DNA of 64,000 nucleotides, taken from Nocardia australiensis. Lineage in GTDB: Bacteria > Actinomycetota > Actinomycetes > Mycobacteriales > Mycobacteriaceae. Under the pieces are notes generated by a model. That model was not told the DNA's origin. It worked only from the letters and a program-made list of their open reading frames with translations, and searched no databases. Location: positions 1-64,000 of the forward strand of contig NZ_JAJFZM010000004.1 of the NCBI RefSeq assembly GCF_020733705.1, written 5' to 3'. The translations under genes and the position numbers were made by a program. Shown piece by piece: positions 45,652 through 53,963 of the stretch (positions are counted from its first letter, which is position 1; each line of letters begins with the position of its first letter).

Positions 45652-45818
45652 CCTTGCCAAACTACCGGCGTCGCCTGCACCACCCCGGATTTTCGGCGTC
45701 GGCCGCTGGTGATTGCGAGTAATCACCACCTCCACGTCCACTAGAGCCGCAGCGGACGCCGCCGATGTGCGAGCCTGTGCGCTCGCACGGCTCTTCGACC
45801 TACGCGTATCGTGGCGGC

Positions 45819-46313
45819 ATGACGAAGGGTGGGGAACGAATCGTCGAAATATTCACCGACGGTGCGTGTTTGGGCAATCCAGGCCCCGGCGGTTGGGGAG
45901 CGATTCTCCGGTATGGGGATCACGAGAAGGAGCTCTACGGCAGCGACCCATCGACGACCAACAATCGGATGGAGTTGATGGCGGCAATCCGCGCATTGGA
46001 ATCGCTGAAGCGGCCTTCCACCGTCCAGCTGTCATCCGACAGCAAGTATGTCGTGCTGGGTGCCAAGAACTCCCTCGCCAAGTGGCGGGCCAATGGTTGG
46101 CTGACCAGCAACAAAACCGCGGTGAAGAACATCGACCTTTGGGAGCGGCTGGACTGCGGCAGTCGTCTCGCCAGGGCAAGAATGTCCACGAGATCGTTCC
46201 AGTCGCTTGGCATGCGGTCGGACCCGCAGAACTCCAGCCGTGCGAAGGATGCTGTACGCCTCAGTGGATTAGGAGGCATCGGCGATGAACTGCGTACCTG
46301 CCTGAAGATCTGA
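45819..46313 (+). pseudogene. Ribonuclease HI, C-terminus lost
   Basis: The first 110 residues are a good RNase HI: IVEIFTDGACLGNPGPGGWG with the first Asp, TTNNRMELMAAIRALESL with Glu, VQLSSDSKYVVLGAKNSL with the second Asp, and TAVKNIDLWERLD. The usual end (VKGHxGxxxNExAD), carrying the last catalytic Asp and the His loop, is absent. After WERLD the ORF runs through unrelated residues to a stop. A deletion or rearrangement near 46150 probably inactivated it. No ribosome site is strong. Confidence 0.75.
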
Positions 46314-46543
46314 TCGCTGCGCTGTTCGGGGTCGAGAAAGATCATCCAGTCCTGGAACGGCCGGGTCAACATCGTGTTGCGTTCGGTCTCGCGGACCTCC
46401 GCTGAACGTCGGCGGATCCGGCCGCGCAGTGTACTTCTGGTAAAGGTGGTCATAGTGGCCGAGCAACCACACGCAGTCGTTGTCATTCGGGATGTCCGCG
46501 TCCGCTAGTTGTTGTGGGTCATGAGGTTGTTGACGATGAGGAG

Positions 46544-47086
46544 TCAGCGCGTTTCGAGTTTGTCGATGTTGGCGAGAACGTTCCTGTGCCAGTCGATCTC
46601 GGTTCGGATGCGCATCTTGGCGTGAGTGACGATCAGGTCGTCGGCGAGATTCTGGTCGGGCCACCGCCGATCGAGCTGGTGATCGAATTGTTGCTCGCGT
46701 GCCACGAGGACTGCGATGCGGTCCTCGATGTAGCCGCGCAGGAGTTCGCGGTCGAGGTCCGCGCTCACGGCGAGCGCGAGGTCGACCGGGTCTGGTTTGA
46801 GCTCGAACTCGGTGAATGCCTCGTCGCGCAGCGCGCGAAGCTCTCGGGAGCCTTCAGTGGTGATCTCGTAGACGGTCCTGGCCGGCATGGACCCGTCCTG
46901 CTCTGTGCGTATCGCACGGATCAGACCCTCGTCTTCTAGTCGGTGTAGCGCACCGTAGAGCGATCCCGGTTTTACCTGGGACCACAGTTCCGCTCGATCC
47001 AGGCGCGCGTCGCGTCGAATTTGGTGACCGTGCATGGGTCCGCGCTTGGAGAGGGCGCCGAGGACAAACAGCCGAGTGGGATTCAT
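46544..47086 (-). CDS. PadR family transcriptional regulator
   Basis: About 180 residues: MNPTRLFVLGALSKRGPMHG opening the PadR winged helix, VKPGSLYGALHRLEDEGLIR, RTVYEITTEGSRELRALRDE, and a C-terminal helical dimerisation domain (Vir_act_alpha_C-like). The ATG at 47086 matches the family start; the frame is open farther upstream through the operator and into the divergent gene, which is not meaningful. Divergent from a peptide deformylase across 46 bases with twin palindromes at 47103-47124. Probably an autorepressor that also controls that gene. Confidence 0.9.
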   Translation of the reverse strand: MNPTRLFVLGALSKRGPMHGHQIRRDARLDRAELWSQVKPGSLYGALHRLEDEGLIRAIRTEQDGSMPARTVYEITTEGSRELRALRDEAFTEFELKPDPVDLALAVSADLDRELLRGYIEDRIAVLVAREQQFDHQLDRRWPDQNLADDLIVTHAKMRIRTEIDWHRNVLANIDKLETR

Positions 47087-47102
47087 GCGTTCATTTTTAC
47101 CC

Positions 47103-47124
47103 GAGTACTCATATTTGAGTACTC
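47103..47124. promoter_or_regulatory. PadR operator candidate: two GAGTACTC palindromes
   Basis: GAGTACTC occurs twice (47103-47110 and 47117-47124), each a perfect palindrome, with the A/T-rich spacer ATATTT. The centre-to-centre distance is 14 bases. The block fills most of the 46-base gap between the divergent PadR and deformylase starts, overlapping any promoter there. Confidence 0.7.
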
Positions 47125-47132
47125 TCCTTTGT

Positions 47133-47699
47133 GTGGCTATTCGACCGATCCTCATCGCCGGCGACCCGAGACTGACAACGCCGGCCACGCCAGTAACCGT
47201 GTTCGACGACGAACTCTGCTCCTTCATCGACGACCTCTACGAGACCAACACCTCAGCTCACGGAGCAGGGCTCGCTGCCAACCAGGTCGGCGATTCGCGG
47301 GCGATCTTCGTGTTCGACCTGATCGACGACGGGCGTCGGCACCGCGGTCATGTCATCAACCCGACGCTCGAGACATCTCCACTGCCAGAGACGATGCCCC
47401 ATCCTGACGATCTCGAGGGGTGTCTGTCGGTTCCCGGTGAGCGCTATCCCACGGGCCGGGCTGACTGGGCGCGGGTGACCGGCATCGACAGCTCAGGCGA
47501 GCCCATCTCGTTCGAAGGCGTCGGCTATCTCGCCCGCTGCCTGCAACACGAAACCGATCACCTCGCCGGGCACCTCTACCTCGATCGCTTGATCGGCCGC
47601 AACCATCGCGCCGCGGGCAAGATGATTAAAAGGCGTGGATGGTCTTCGCCGGGCAACACGTGGTTGCCCGGCGAGGACCGCGACCCATTCGGCTGGTGA
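47133..47699 (+). CDS. def: Peptide deformylase (probably a second, regulated copy)
   Basis: A metal-dependent deformylase that removes N-formyl from nascent proteins. All three motifs are present: GAGLAANQVG, EGCLSVPGERYP with the metal-ligand Cys, and QHETDHLAGHLYLDRL with the HExxH-type pair. From GTG 47133 it has 188 residues. There is no neighbouring fmt. Its divergence from a PadR regulator, rather than a housekeeping context, suggests an accessory or resistance copy. The last 55 bases hold a 12-bp perfect hairpin (47646-47674). Confidence 0.9.
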   Translation: MAIRPILIAGDPRLTTPATPVTVFDDELCSFIDDLYETNTSAHGAGLAANQVGDSRAIFVFDLIDDGRRHRGHVINPTLETSPLPETMPHPDDLEGCLSVPGERYPTGRADWARVTGIDSSGEPISFEGVGYLARCLQHETDHLAGHLYLDRLIGRNHRAAGKMIKRRGWSSPGNTWLPGEDRDPFGW

Positions 47700-48107
47700 A
47701 CGGTGTTCCACGCGAATGCCCCGGTCTATAGAGGGCCGTAGAAGACTTGTCGAGCGATGCCGCTTCCTCCCTATCCCGCACGTTGCGGTCCGCCCCTCAA
47801 CCCCGCAAAGTCAACCCCACCGCCACCGATGCCCGACGGCCTGGCGGAAGTCGAAGGTGACGCTTCGTGCCGAGTATCAGTCCGTCGGCGGTCGACTGGT
47901 CGACGTCAACGAACTGCCGCGGCGGGTGTGGATCGACGAATGGAACAAGCGTGGCATGCGGCCGTGGGATGGCTGGAAACCGTTGGGCTAGAGTACGTTT
48001 CTCGGACTCGGAGGGGCCGGTACGGCGAGAAGAAACCCGGCAATTCGGCTCGGTATATCGGAGTCATCACCGCCTCGATGACAACCATGATCGACCGGTT
48101 GAAGCAT
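47700..48107. other. Gene-remnant region after the deformylase
   Basis: About 400 bases without an intact gene. A plus-strand stretch ending at 47991 reads VTLRAEYQSVGGRLVDVNEL, then RRVWIDEWNKRGMRPWDGW, with good codon bias and a stop. It looks like the C-terminal end of a lost gene that I cannot identify. The remainder borders the IS3 remnant. Confidence 0.4.
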
Positions 48108-48420
48108 TCGCAATAGGTCGATGGGGTGATCTGCACGCCGAGCTCCGTGAGCACGGCGCGGATCGACTCGACATTCCATCGCAGACCACCGCCCCGCGGC
48201 GGCCCTGATATTCGCTGATGTATTTGACGGTTAGTGCTGTGGCCGGTCCAGTTCGGCCGCAAAGAAGATCGACGCCGATTTCAGAATTGCGTTGGCGCGC
48301 TAGAGTTCCGCGTTCGCTCGCCGCAGTCGCTTCAACTCGGCGGACTCGTCCGTCGGCATGCATCCGCACGGCCCGCTCACCAGCTCGGCCGGGTACTACT
48401 TCCTCGACGACACGACTCCA
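48108..48420 (-). mobile_element. IS3 family element, remnant
   Basis: On the minus strand the end of OrfA is visible: MPTDESAELKRLRRANAEL, an in-frame TAG (48300-48302), then RANAILKSASIFFAAELDRP and stop. It is followed by the start of OrfB: VKYISEYQGRRG and, in a shifted frame, NVESIRAVLTELGVQITPST. The match ends near 48108, so the DDE domain is missing. The nonsense codon, frameshift and truncation make it dead. It lies beside the complete-looking IS110, marking an insertion hot spot. Confidence 0.75.
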
Positions 48421-48471
48421 TCCTGCACAGAAGATGAAGTCCCCGGACTCTCCGGGATGCTTCTATATTTG

Positions 48472-49536
48472 TCAAGCCGTACTGGGTGTTTGGTGCGCCG
48501 AGGTGAGGATCCGGAAGAATTGCCTGGAGATGTAGCGTTTCAGGCTGCGTATGATTTCCTTGGTCGTGCGGCCTTGGGTTCGGCGTCGCGCGACGTAGGC
48601 GCGGGTGGCGGGATCGATGCGCATCCGCACGATGACGACGGTGGTCAGTGCGCGGTTCAGTCGGCGGTCGCCTCCGCGGTTAAGCCTGTGTCGCACCGTA
48701 TTTCCCGATGATGCTGGAACGGGGCAGGTTCCGGCGAGCGCGGCGAAAGCGGCCTCGGACCGTACTCGTCCGGGATGTGACCATGCGATCAGAACGGAGG
48801 CGGCGACAACAGGCCCGACTCCGGATGTCGCGGTCAGTTCCGGTGCGGCGGCTTCGACCAGCGTGTCGAGAGCTTTGCGGTTGCCGCGCAGCTCGAAGTC
48901 CAGTGCCCGGATCCTTGTTGCCTGTCGCACCGCCTCGGTCCGACAGGTTCGGGCAGTGACATCATCGGATGCGCGCGTGCGCCATCCAGCGATTGTTTCA
49001 ATCTGTTTGGCTGTCAATGCTTTCCGTGCATCGATCCCGAGATCGACCGTGCGGACCAGTGCGGTCAGTGAGTTGACGGTACGGGTGCGTTCGCAGCTCA
49101 TTTGCTCGCGGGCGATCACGAGAACACGCATCGCGACCCGGGGCCCGTCCGCACGCGGTCGGCGCAGCCGATCGACCTCGACCCCCAGTACCGATCTGGC
49201 GATGCGCATGGCGTCGAGCTCGTCGGTTTTGCCGGTCCCGCGCCGATCGACGGCCGCCATCGCAGAGGGTTCCACCACCGACATTCCCGCAGTGTGCAGG
49301 CGCTCGGCCAGGCCGGCGCCGTAGGAGCCGATGCCCTCGATGACCACCAGGGTGGCTCGTTCACTGGCCCGACGGGTGATCCATGCCGCGGCCCGATCCA
49401 ACCCGGCCGCGCTGGCAGGGAAGCTCGCCGCATCGACTGCGGCGCCGGTCGCCGCGGTGACGACCGACAATGCGTGATTGGCGGCGTGGGTGTCGACGCC
49501 GATGACGAGTTCGTACTGTTCTGAGACGATAGGCAC
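48472..49536 (-). CDS. IS110 family transposase (DEDD type)
   Basis: About 354 residues from GTG 49536 (AAGGA nine bases upstream). N-terminal RuvC-like DEDD domain: Asp15 in LVIGVDTHAANHAL, Glu67 in LVVIEGIGSYGAG, Asp105/108 in GTGKTDELDAMRIAR. C-terminal Transposase_20 domain with its Ser region: TATSGVGPVVAASVLIAWSH, then AAFAALAGTCPVPASSGNTV and RHRLNRGGDRRLNRAL. The order (RuvC first, full length) fits the IS110 rather than partial copies. The reading frame is intact, so it may be active. IS110 recombinases use an RNA from the element's non-coding end. Confidence 0.92.
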   Translation of the reverse strand: MPIVSEQYELVIGVDTHAANHALSVVTAATGAAVDAASFPASAAGLDRAAAWITRRASERATLVVIEGIGSYGAGLAERLHTAGMSVVEPSAMAAVDRRGTGKTDELDAMRIARSVLGVEVDRLRRPRADGPRVAMRVLVIAREQMSCERTRTVNSLTALVRTVDLGIDARKALTAKQIETIAGWRTRASDDVTARTCRTEAVRQATRIRALDFELRGNRKALDTLVEAAAPELTATSGVGPVVAASVLIAWSHPGRVRSEAAFAALAGTCPVPASSGNTVRHRLNRGGDRRLNRALTTVVIVRMRIDPATRAYVARRRTQGRTTKEIIRSLKRYISRQFFRILTSAHQTPSTA

Positions 49537-49870
49537 TGCGGCGGTTGTCCTTCCGATGGGCGACGTCGTTGGTCGGCGTCGGCCCGGAAGGAGAACTTCG
49601 AGGCAGGCCTGTAATGGGCCACGATCCCGCGCCAACGGGGTCGGGCAGGCTTCTGATCAAGCCACCGAAGCAGACCGGGCCGGCGTCGCCGCCACAACCA
49701 GTGGACAGATCCCGGGAAGTGCACTCCAAGAGGCAAAGCGATTCACGAGTCACACCGGATGTCGCAACGACACCGATCCTGTCAGCCAGCCCCGGGCCGG
49801 CCACCCCAAACACTTACAGAGGATTCACTGGGAAGGGGTACCTCTTCCCAGTCATCCACAGTTTTTGATC
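49537..49870 (-). ncRNA. Candidate bridge-RNA (seekRNA) region of the IS110 element
   Basis: For the IS110 group, the guide RNA is known to be made from the non-coding end upstream of the transposase. Here about 330 bases upstream of the GTG start hold no supported ORF. They include a perfect hairpin (9-bp arms, 8-base loop) at 49827-49852. Place and length fit; the RNA's guide loops cannot be assigned without covariance modelling and empty-site comparison. Confidence 0.4.
49827..49852. repeat. Perfect hairpin near the IS110 outer end
   Basis: ACTGGGAAG and CTTCCCAGT form exact 9-bp arms around the loop GGGTACCT. It may be a stem of the element's RNA, a protective terminator, or mark the element end. 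No run of T follows on either strand, which argues against a simple rho-independent terminator. Confidence 0.6.
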
Positions 49871-50107
49871 ATCGCTCGTCAGGTTGAATGGAACACGGAG
49901 TGATTTTATCTTGTACTAGATCGCTGTGGAGTACTCCGAATCAATCCAATTTTTGGTTGCTAATGGTCAAGGACCCCGGAACCGGGAAGCCGCCTCGCCT
50001 TCACTCCGAACCACACGTTAGGCGGCATCCGGCACCAACTGTCGAGTGGCGCTATCGTACCGGTTCCGGGTGTGCCCCAAGCCATTTGCCGCGACCAGGG
50101 GGTCACG

Positions 50108-50557
50108 ATGTCCGCGCCATCCGTATCCGAAGACGTTATGCATCGCTTGCACTACTACCGCACCGTGGGTGGGCTTCCCGCTCATGTCGATGAGCGGGGG
50201 CGGATCGCTGTCCGTATCGGCGGGAATGTGCGAGCGTTCGTCATGGTCGAGTACTGGGGTTATCGGGTGCGGGATGAGTTGGGGGAGTTGTGTTTACATG
50301 GTCCGATGATCTGGCATCCGGTGCGCAGGTTGACCATGCTGACCAGGGCGTATCCCGACGAGGATCGGACTCGGGCATTTGAAGAGATTGTGCGGCAGAC
50401 GGATTCGGTTCTTGTCGAGCCGGGTCACTCGATCGTGTTGCCGACGCCGGGTGATTCGGGCCGAGGGTGGATAACGCCGGTGCGTGATATGTTTCGTCCG
50501 TCGATGGTGACAGCGCTTGCCGCACTGACGGAGTGCGTGTCCCGAGGCTGTCGATAA
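50108..50557 (+). CDS. Hypothetical protein, module gene A (first copy)
   Basis: A 149-residue soluble protein. It is a diverged paralogue of the gene at 54181: both have a YR-x-x-x-GL motif (HYYRTVGGLPAHVDERGRIA here), a GRI-V-R strand, a Met-x(4)-G-x(2)-V segment (MVEYWGYRVRDELG), and a late RDMFRP (PVRDMFRPSMVTALAALTEC). Function unknown. The ATG follows a G-rich site. Its TAA overlaps the start of module gene B (TAATG). Confidence 0.75.
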   Translation: MSAPSVSEDVMHRLHYYRTVGGLPAHVDERGRIAVRIGGNVRAFVMVEYWGYRVRDELGELCLHGPMIWHPVRRLTMLTRAYPDEDRTRAFEEIVRQTDSVLVEPGHSIVLPTPGDSGRGWITPVRDMFRPSMVTALAALTECVSRGCR

Positions 50558-50787
50558 TGGCCGCGACACCTGTCCGAACCACGGTGGTGGGTGGTATGTC
50601 GGCGAACTGGTACGCGGATGACGATGGTGTGATCCATGTTTTGAGCTTTCGCCGCGAGTCTGAGGGCAGCACAACTAGATTCGCTGTCGCATTGCCGCTG
50701 GGGGAGTGTTTCGACCGCGTGCCGCGCGCCTTGTGGGACCAAATTCGCTATGAATTCGAATCCAGGCGTTCCGCCGGCCGGGAATGA
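50557..50787 (+). CDS. Hypothetical protein, module gene B (first copy)
   Basis: A 76-residue protein whose relative is at 54657: SANWYADDDGVIHVLSFRRE here against TWFVRDGVIHVTSVRRPDG there, and both end FDxxPRALWDQIxYEFES. The conserved PRALWDQI helix and the DGVIHV strand suggest a small alpha/beta domain. No family recognised. Overlaps gene A upstream and the 62-aa gene downstream (ATGA), so three genes are coupled. Confidence 0.72.
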   Translation: MAATPVRTTVVGGMSANWYADDDGVIHVLSFRRESEGSTTRFAVALPLGECFDRVPRALWDQIRYEFESRRSAGRE

Positions 50788-50972
50788 GCGTCACCCAGGC
50801 GGCCGGCCCGGATATGCGCCTGCATGCCAACCTGCCGGCACGATCATCGACTACGCCGCAACCGCCGGGAGCGGCAGCGCAGCTCCTCGCCGACGATCTG
50901 ATGCGCCACGACCTCGATGACCTATCCGTGGTTCCCGGATCTCTGTGCCGGTCTACGCCGACTGCTGTGTGA
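50784..50972 (+). CDS. Small hypothetical protein, 62 aa
   Basis: Starts by ATGA overlap with module gene B. Unstructured-looking N-terminus, then LLADDLMRHDLDDLSVVPGS. Nothing recognised and no counterpart after the second module copy, where a different gene sits. Supported mainly by coupling; could be spurious. Confidence 0.4.
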   Translation: MSVTQAAGPDMRLHANLPARSSTTPQPPGAAAQLLADDLMRHDLDDLSVVPGSLCRSTPTAV

Positions 50973-51089
50973 GCGCTTATGCCTCGGGCGTTGATGTTGT
51001 CGATCCCAGACGACTATTCGCCAGCGTGCTCCGCGTTGTTCTGTGGTTATGGTTGCGGGATGATGCCGGGATAGCCTCGTCGAGCTCGA

Positions 51090-52031
51090 TCAGCCGGCCG
51101 GATCGGCTTCGAATGTTGTCTGGTTGGTGAGCAATACGGCCAAGGTGAATGCCCAGGCGCCGACAGCCACCAGCAGTAGCAAGTTGCCCAGCGTGGTCAG
51201 GCCGGGTATGTCGGTGGCCGAGCTGACGGACAGGGTCGCGACCGCGGTCATGCCGAGTGGGAACACTGTGGCCCAACGCCGGATGTCGTAGCCGGGCCGC
51301 GGCCGGATGACCTCCGCGACCATGAGGATCACGTATACGAGCAGGTTGAGCCCGAGCGCGGCCAGCGCGGCCACCCGGAGCGTGTCGTGGGTGGGGCCAC
51401 TCCACTGGTTGTCGGCAACAAGCTCCGCGGCAGCGAGCGCGGACATGGCCAGCGCACCGGTGGCAACCCATTGATCGCCCGGGCCGGTCCACACCTGTTG
51501 CAGTTCGAATCGGAGGAACGCCGCAACATAGAGCACCAGACCGAGACCGAAGAACACCAGCGCGACGATCGTGAGCCAGTCGCCCATGCCCGCCCGCGCG
51601 ACAGTGCCGGCCAGCACCGCGACACCCTGGGTCGCGACACAGATCAGAAACGCACCACCCGGTAGTCGACTTCTCCAGTGGCGCAGTACGGCAAATAGCA
51701 AGCCGGGCCACGTGAGCACTGCCGCCACCAGCATCGCCCCGGCCAGGGTATGCCAGCCGAGCAGCGCCATTCGAGTGCCGAGCACCGTCGTCGCGGCCAG
51801 CGCGGACAGCGCGGCAGGAACAGCGGTTTCGGATTCCCGCCAGGGGCGTTTCCATAACGGCCGCAGGACGAAGTCGGCCGCGAGCCGGATCCAGACCGCT
51901 GTCGCGAGCCCGAGTGCGATCCACGACGCCACTTCGAAACCGGTGAGATGCAGACCCACCGATACGATCGCGGTGGCCATGACGAACGAGCCCGCCGCCG
52001 GCGGGAGCTGCTGCCACCATCGTTGCGCCAC
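51090..52031 (-). CDS. TehA/SLAC1-type (TDT) transporter
   Basis: A 313-residue inner-membrane protein with about ten spans and the TDT-family start: LPPAAGSFVMATAIVSVGLH. Family members export C4-dicarboxylates, sulfite or tellurite-related anions, or act as anion channels. WPGLLFAVLRHWRSRLPGGA and VLYVAAFLRFELQQVWTGPG lie between spans. Codon use is like the chromosome. Substrate not predictable. It lies within the accessory island, read toward module copy 1 (convergent). Confidence 0.82.
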   Translation of the reverse strand: MAQRWWQQLPPAAGSFVMATAIVSVGLHLTGFEVASWIALGLATAVWIRLAADFVLRPLWKRPWRESETAVPAALSALAATTVLGTRMALLGWHTLAGAMLVAAVLTWPGLLFAVLRHWRSRLPGGAFLICVATQGVAVLAGTVARAGMGDWLTIVALVFFGLGLVLYVAAFLRFELQQVWTGPGDQWVATGALAMSALAAAELVADNQWSGPTHDTLRVAALAALGLNLLVYVILMVAEVIRPRPGYDIRRWATVFPLGMTAVATLSVSSATDIPGLTTLGNLLLLVAVGAWAFTLAVLLTNQTTFEADPAG

Positions 52032-52281
52032 CTGAATATCTCATCTCGAGACCGCATCCGGGTCAAGCAACTAGACAGCAATCGTTTTTTGGCAAGGTGG
52101 CTGCGTGCATTATTCGATCTGCGCAGCTTGTGGACCGGAGTTGCTGCTGGTCCGCGTCGCCGGGAGGTCGGAACCGGTTTCTGGCATACTTTCCGCGATT
52201 TCGTCCGCTAGACCTGATTGGTCCGTCTATTACGCCCGTATGTTCGATGCCCATCGAGAAATGATCAAGAACTACTTGATT

Positions 52282-52392
52282 AGTGAGCGATGCACCGCCG
52301 GTCGGCGTCGAGCTGTGGATAGACCTACCGTTCAGCCCTGTTTTGATCGGGTGTCCGTGCCGCCTGGGCATCGCTCACTGATAGGTAGGTCT
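52282..52392. repeat. Two interleaved perfect inverted repeats (pseudoknot-like order)
   Basis: AGTGAGCGATGC (52282-52293) pairs with GCATCGCTCACT (52368-52379), and AGACCTACC (52321-52329) pairs with GGTAGGTCT (52384-52392). The arms alternate a-b-a'-b', so both stems can form only as a pseudoknot. The block lies in non-coding DNA. A structured RNA, a recombination/attachment site, or nested protein sites are all possible. Confidence 0.6.
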
Positions 52393-52574
52393 TGACGGTA
52401 TCTCCGAATCGCTCTTCGGCAGCAGTTATCTCCCGGACTAAACCAGAAGGAACCATAGCTGTGGATGCGCCGCCCAACCGTGTATGACTGGAAAACCTAG
52501 CCCTGCACCGTGATCCGAACCGCCCTGGAAACTTGCTCGCTCACATCCGGATGCGGAATTGATGGTGAAACGGC

Positions 52575-52600
52575 GAAACCCCCAGTGCGCTGGGGGTTTC
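52575..52600. terminator. Strong hairpin terminator downstream of the DUF397 gene
   Basis: GAAACCCCCAG, loop TGCG, CTGGGGGTTTC: a perfect 11-bp stem. On the minus strand it lies 21 bases past the DUF397 stop. A short T-rich run follows only weakly, as is common in high-GC actinobacteria. Confidence 0.75.
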
Positions 52601-52620
52601 GGTGTTGGTTGCTTGTGTAC

Positions 52621-52827
52621 CTACGGTTGGTCGAACTCGCCGCCATTGACACCAGTGGTGAAGGCATCCCACTCGCCGGGCGTGAAGACCAGCGCCGGGC
52701 CGGTCGGGTTCTTGGAGTCACGGACCCCGACGTGCCCGCCATCGAGGAATGCGACCTCAACGCATTCCTTGCCCCCAGAGCTGCGGCTGCTCTTGAACCA
52801 GTGCGCCCCGGAGAGATCAACGGTCAC
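52621..52827 (-). CDS. DUF397 domain protein
   Basis: A 68-residue protein of the DUF397 family: HWFKSSRSSGGKECVEVAFL, then HVGVRDSKNPTGPALVFTPG and a final EWDAFTTGV. DUF397 proteins almost always follow an XRE/DUF5753 gene, and the pairs have been likened to regulatory or toxin-antitoxin modules (e.g. the BldB/WhiJ-type loci of Streptomyces). Its start overlaps the XRE stop (ATGA). A hairpin terminator follows. Confidence 0.93.
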   Translation of the reverse strand: MTVDLSGAHWFKSSRSSGGKECVEVAFLDGGHVGVRDSKNPTGPALVFTPGEWDAFTTGVNGGEFDQP

Positions 52828-53708
52828 GGGAGGTACTCCTTTGCTTTCATCCGGAGCTTGGTCCGGCTGCTAACGGCGTCCAACGCTGCGTGCTGGATCG
52901 TCGCGGACGCTCTACGGTAGCCCACGACATCCCGCTCACGTTCAAGGTACATGTCGCCTGTGTAGTTCTCGATGTAGATCACGGTCGGCTCGGTAACGCC
53001 TTCGCTGTCAGGTACGAAGTCCAAGATCACAAATGGGCCAATCGGAACGCCGATCGGAACTCCAGCGGTGTACGGCAGGATGCGGATGCCCACATTGTCC
53101 TTGGTGCTGATGTCCGCAAGGTGGCGGAGCTGCCCTGCCATGGTTGCCGGACTGCCGACGACGGTGTGGAGTACCGACTCGTGGAGGACCACATCAACTT
53201 TCGTCGGGTTCGTCTTGCGCGTGATGATCGCCTGTCGTTGCATCCGTAGTTGAACTCGGCCTTCCTGTTCCTCCTCAGAGTCGTGGGGGAAGTAAATCCG
53301 ATCGAGCGCGCGGGCGTAGGCAGCGGTCTGTAGCAAACCTGGCACTAGGTCAGGCCGGTAGATCGTCATCCCGTGCGCCGTCCACTCCAAGTCGACGTAC
53401 ATCACGAAGCCCTCGGGGATGAGATCGCCGAAGGCGTGCCACCAACTCTTCACGTCAGCCTGCTGGGCAAGCCCGACCATGACCGCCGTCCGCTCTGCAC
53501 TGAACCCGAGAATGTCGCATAACTGCTGGACATCGGCTTTCCGGATCTTGCCTTCCTCACCTCGCTCGATCCGACCGAGCTTGCTGATACTCCACTCCAT
53601 CGGCTTCGCGACTTCCGCGAGAGTCAACCCCTCTGCGGTGCGCTGCTGACGCAGATACCGGCCAAGCTGGCGGCGCGGGAGCGCCTTTCGCAGAGCATCC
53701 TCAGCCAT
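52824..53708 (-). CDS. XRE/HTH_31 regulator with DUF5753 domain
   Basis: A 294-residue regulator. N-terminal helix-turn-helix: LGRYLRQQRTAEGLTLAEVA, then MEWSISKLGRIERGEEGKIR. The C-terminal DUF5753 domain has YRPDLVPGLLQTAAYARALD and LRHLADISTKDNVGIRILPY. These are WhiJ-like actinobacterial regulators coupled to DUF397 proteins. It ends in an ATGA overlap with DUF397. It probably responds to a signal through DUF5753 and to its partner, but this is inference. Confidence 0.93.
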   Translation of the reverse strand: MAEDALRKALPRRQLGRYLRQQRTAEGLTLAEVAKPMEWSISKLGRIERGEEGKIRKADVQQLCDILGFSAERTAVMVGLAQQADVKSWWHAFGDLIPEGFVMYVDLEWTAHGMTIYRPDLVPGLLQTAAYARALDRIYFPHDSEEEQEGRVQLRMQRQAIITRKTNPTKVDVVLHESVLHTVVGSPATMAGQLRHLADISTKDNVGIRILPYTAGVPIGVPIGPFVILDFVPDSEGVTEPTVIYIENYTGDMYLERERDVVGYRRASATIQHAALDAVSSRTKLRMKAKEYLP

Positions 53709-53963
53709 CTCGTTGGCTCCTATGTGTGTTCATCCTGGCAATGTGGTGTGGCCGTTATGGCAATCCGGCCTGGCCAATCTGGCAAGTGCTCTGGGGATTC
53801 AGGGCAGTTCTGCCAAATGTCCAAACTGGCAATGCCATTCTGCCTGTCCATTGATGTGATGAACAAGCACCCGGAGAGACAGCCCTCCTACTTCCCGCAT
53901 CGAGGTTGGGTTTCTCAGAGCCGGGCGCACCCAATCCGCAGTCGATGCCCCGGAGGTCGGCCA

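Larger units (their letters stand above)
48440..49870 (-). mobile_element. IS110 family insertion element (approximate limits)
   Basis: The element comprises the intact transposase plus a roughly 330-base non-coding leader on its 5' side and a short 3' tail that has a small hairpin (CCCGGA-CTC-TCCGGG, about 48443-48457). IS110 elements lack terminal inverted repeats and usually make no target duplication, so the ends cannot be fixed by eye; the limits given are estimates. Flanks are the IS3 remnant on one side and the accessory gene module on the other. Confidence 0.6.
52032..52620. other. Long non-coding region with structured repeats
   Basis: About 590 bases between the TehA gene start and the DUF397 stop. 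No supported ORF. It holds the interleaved inverted repeats (52282-52392) and a terminator (52575-52600). A/T-rich stretches near 52080 and 52250 suggest promoters. Confidence 0.5.

Noticed and set aside
52097..52400. A 96-aa plus-strand ORF in the non-coding region
   Set aside because: Poor codon bias, no ribosome site, and it overlaps the inverted repeats.
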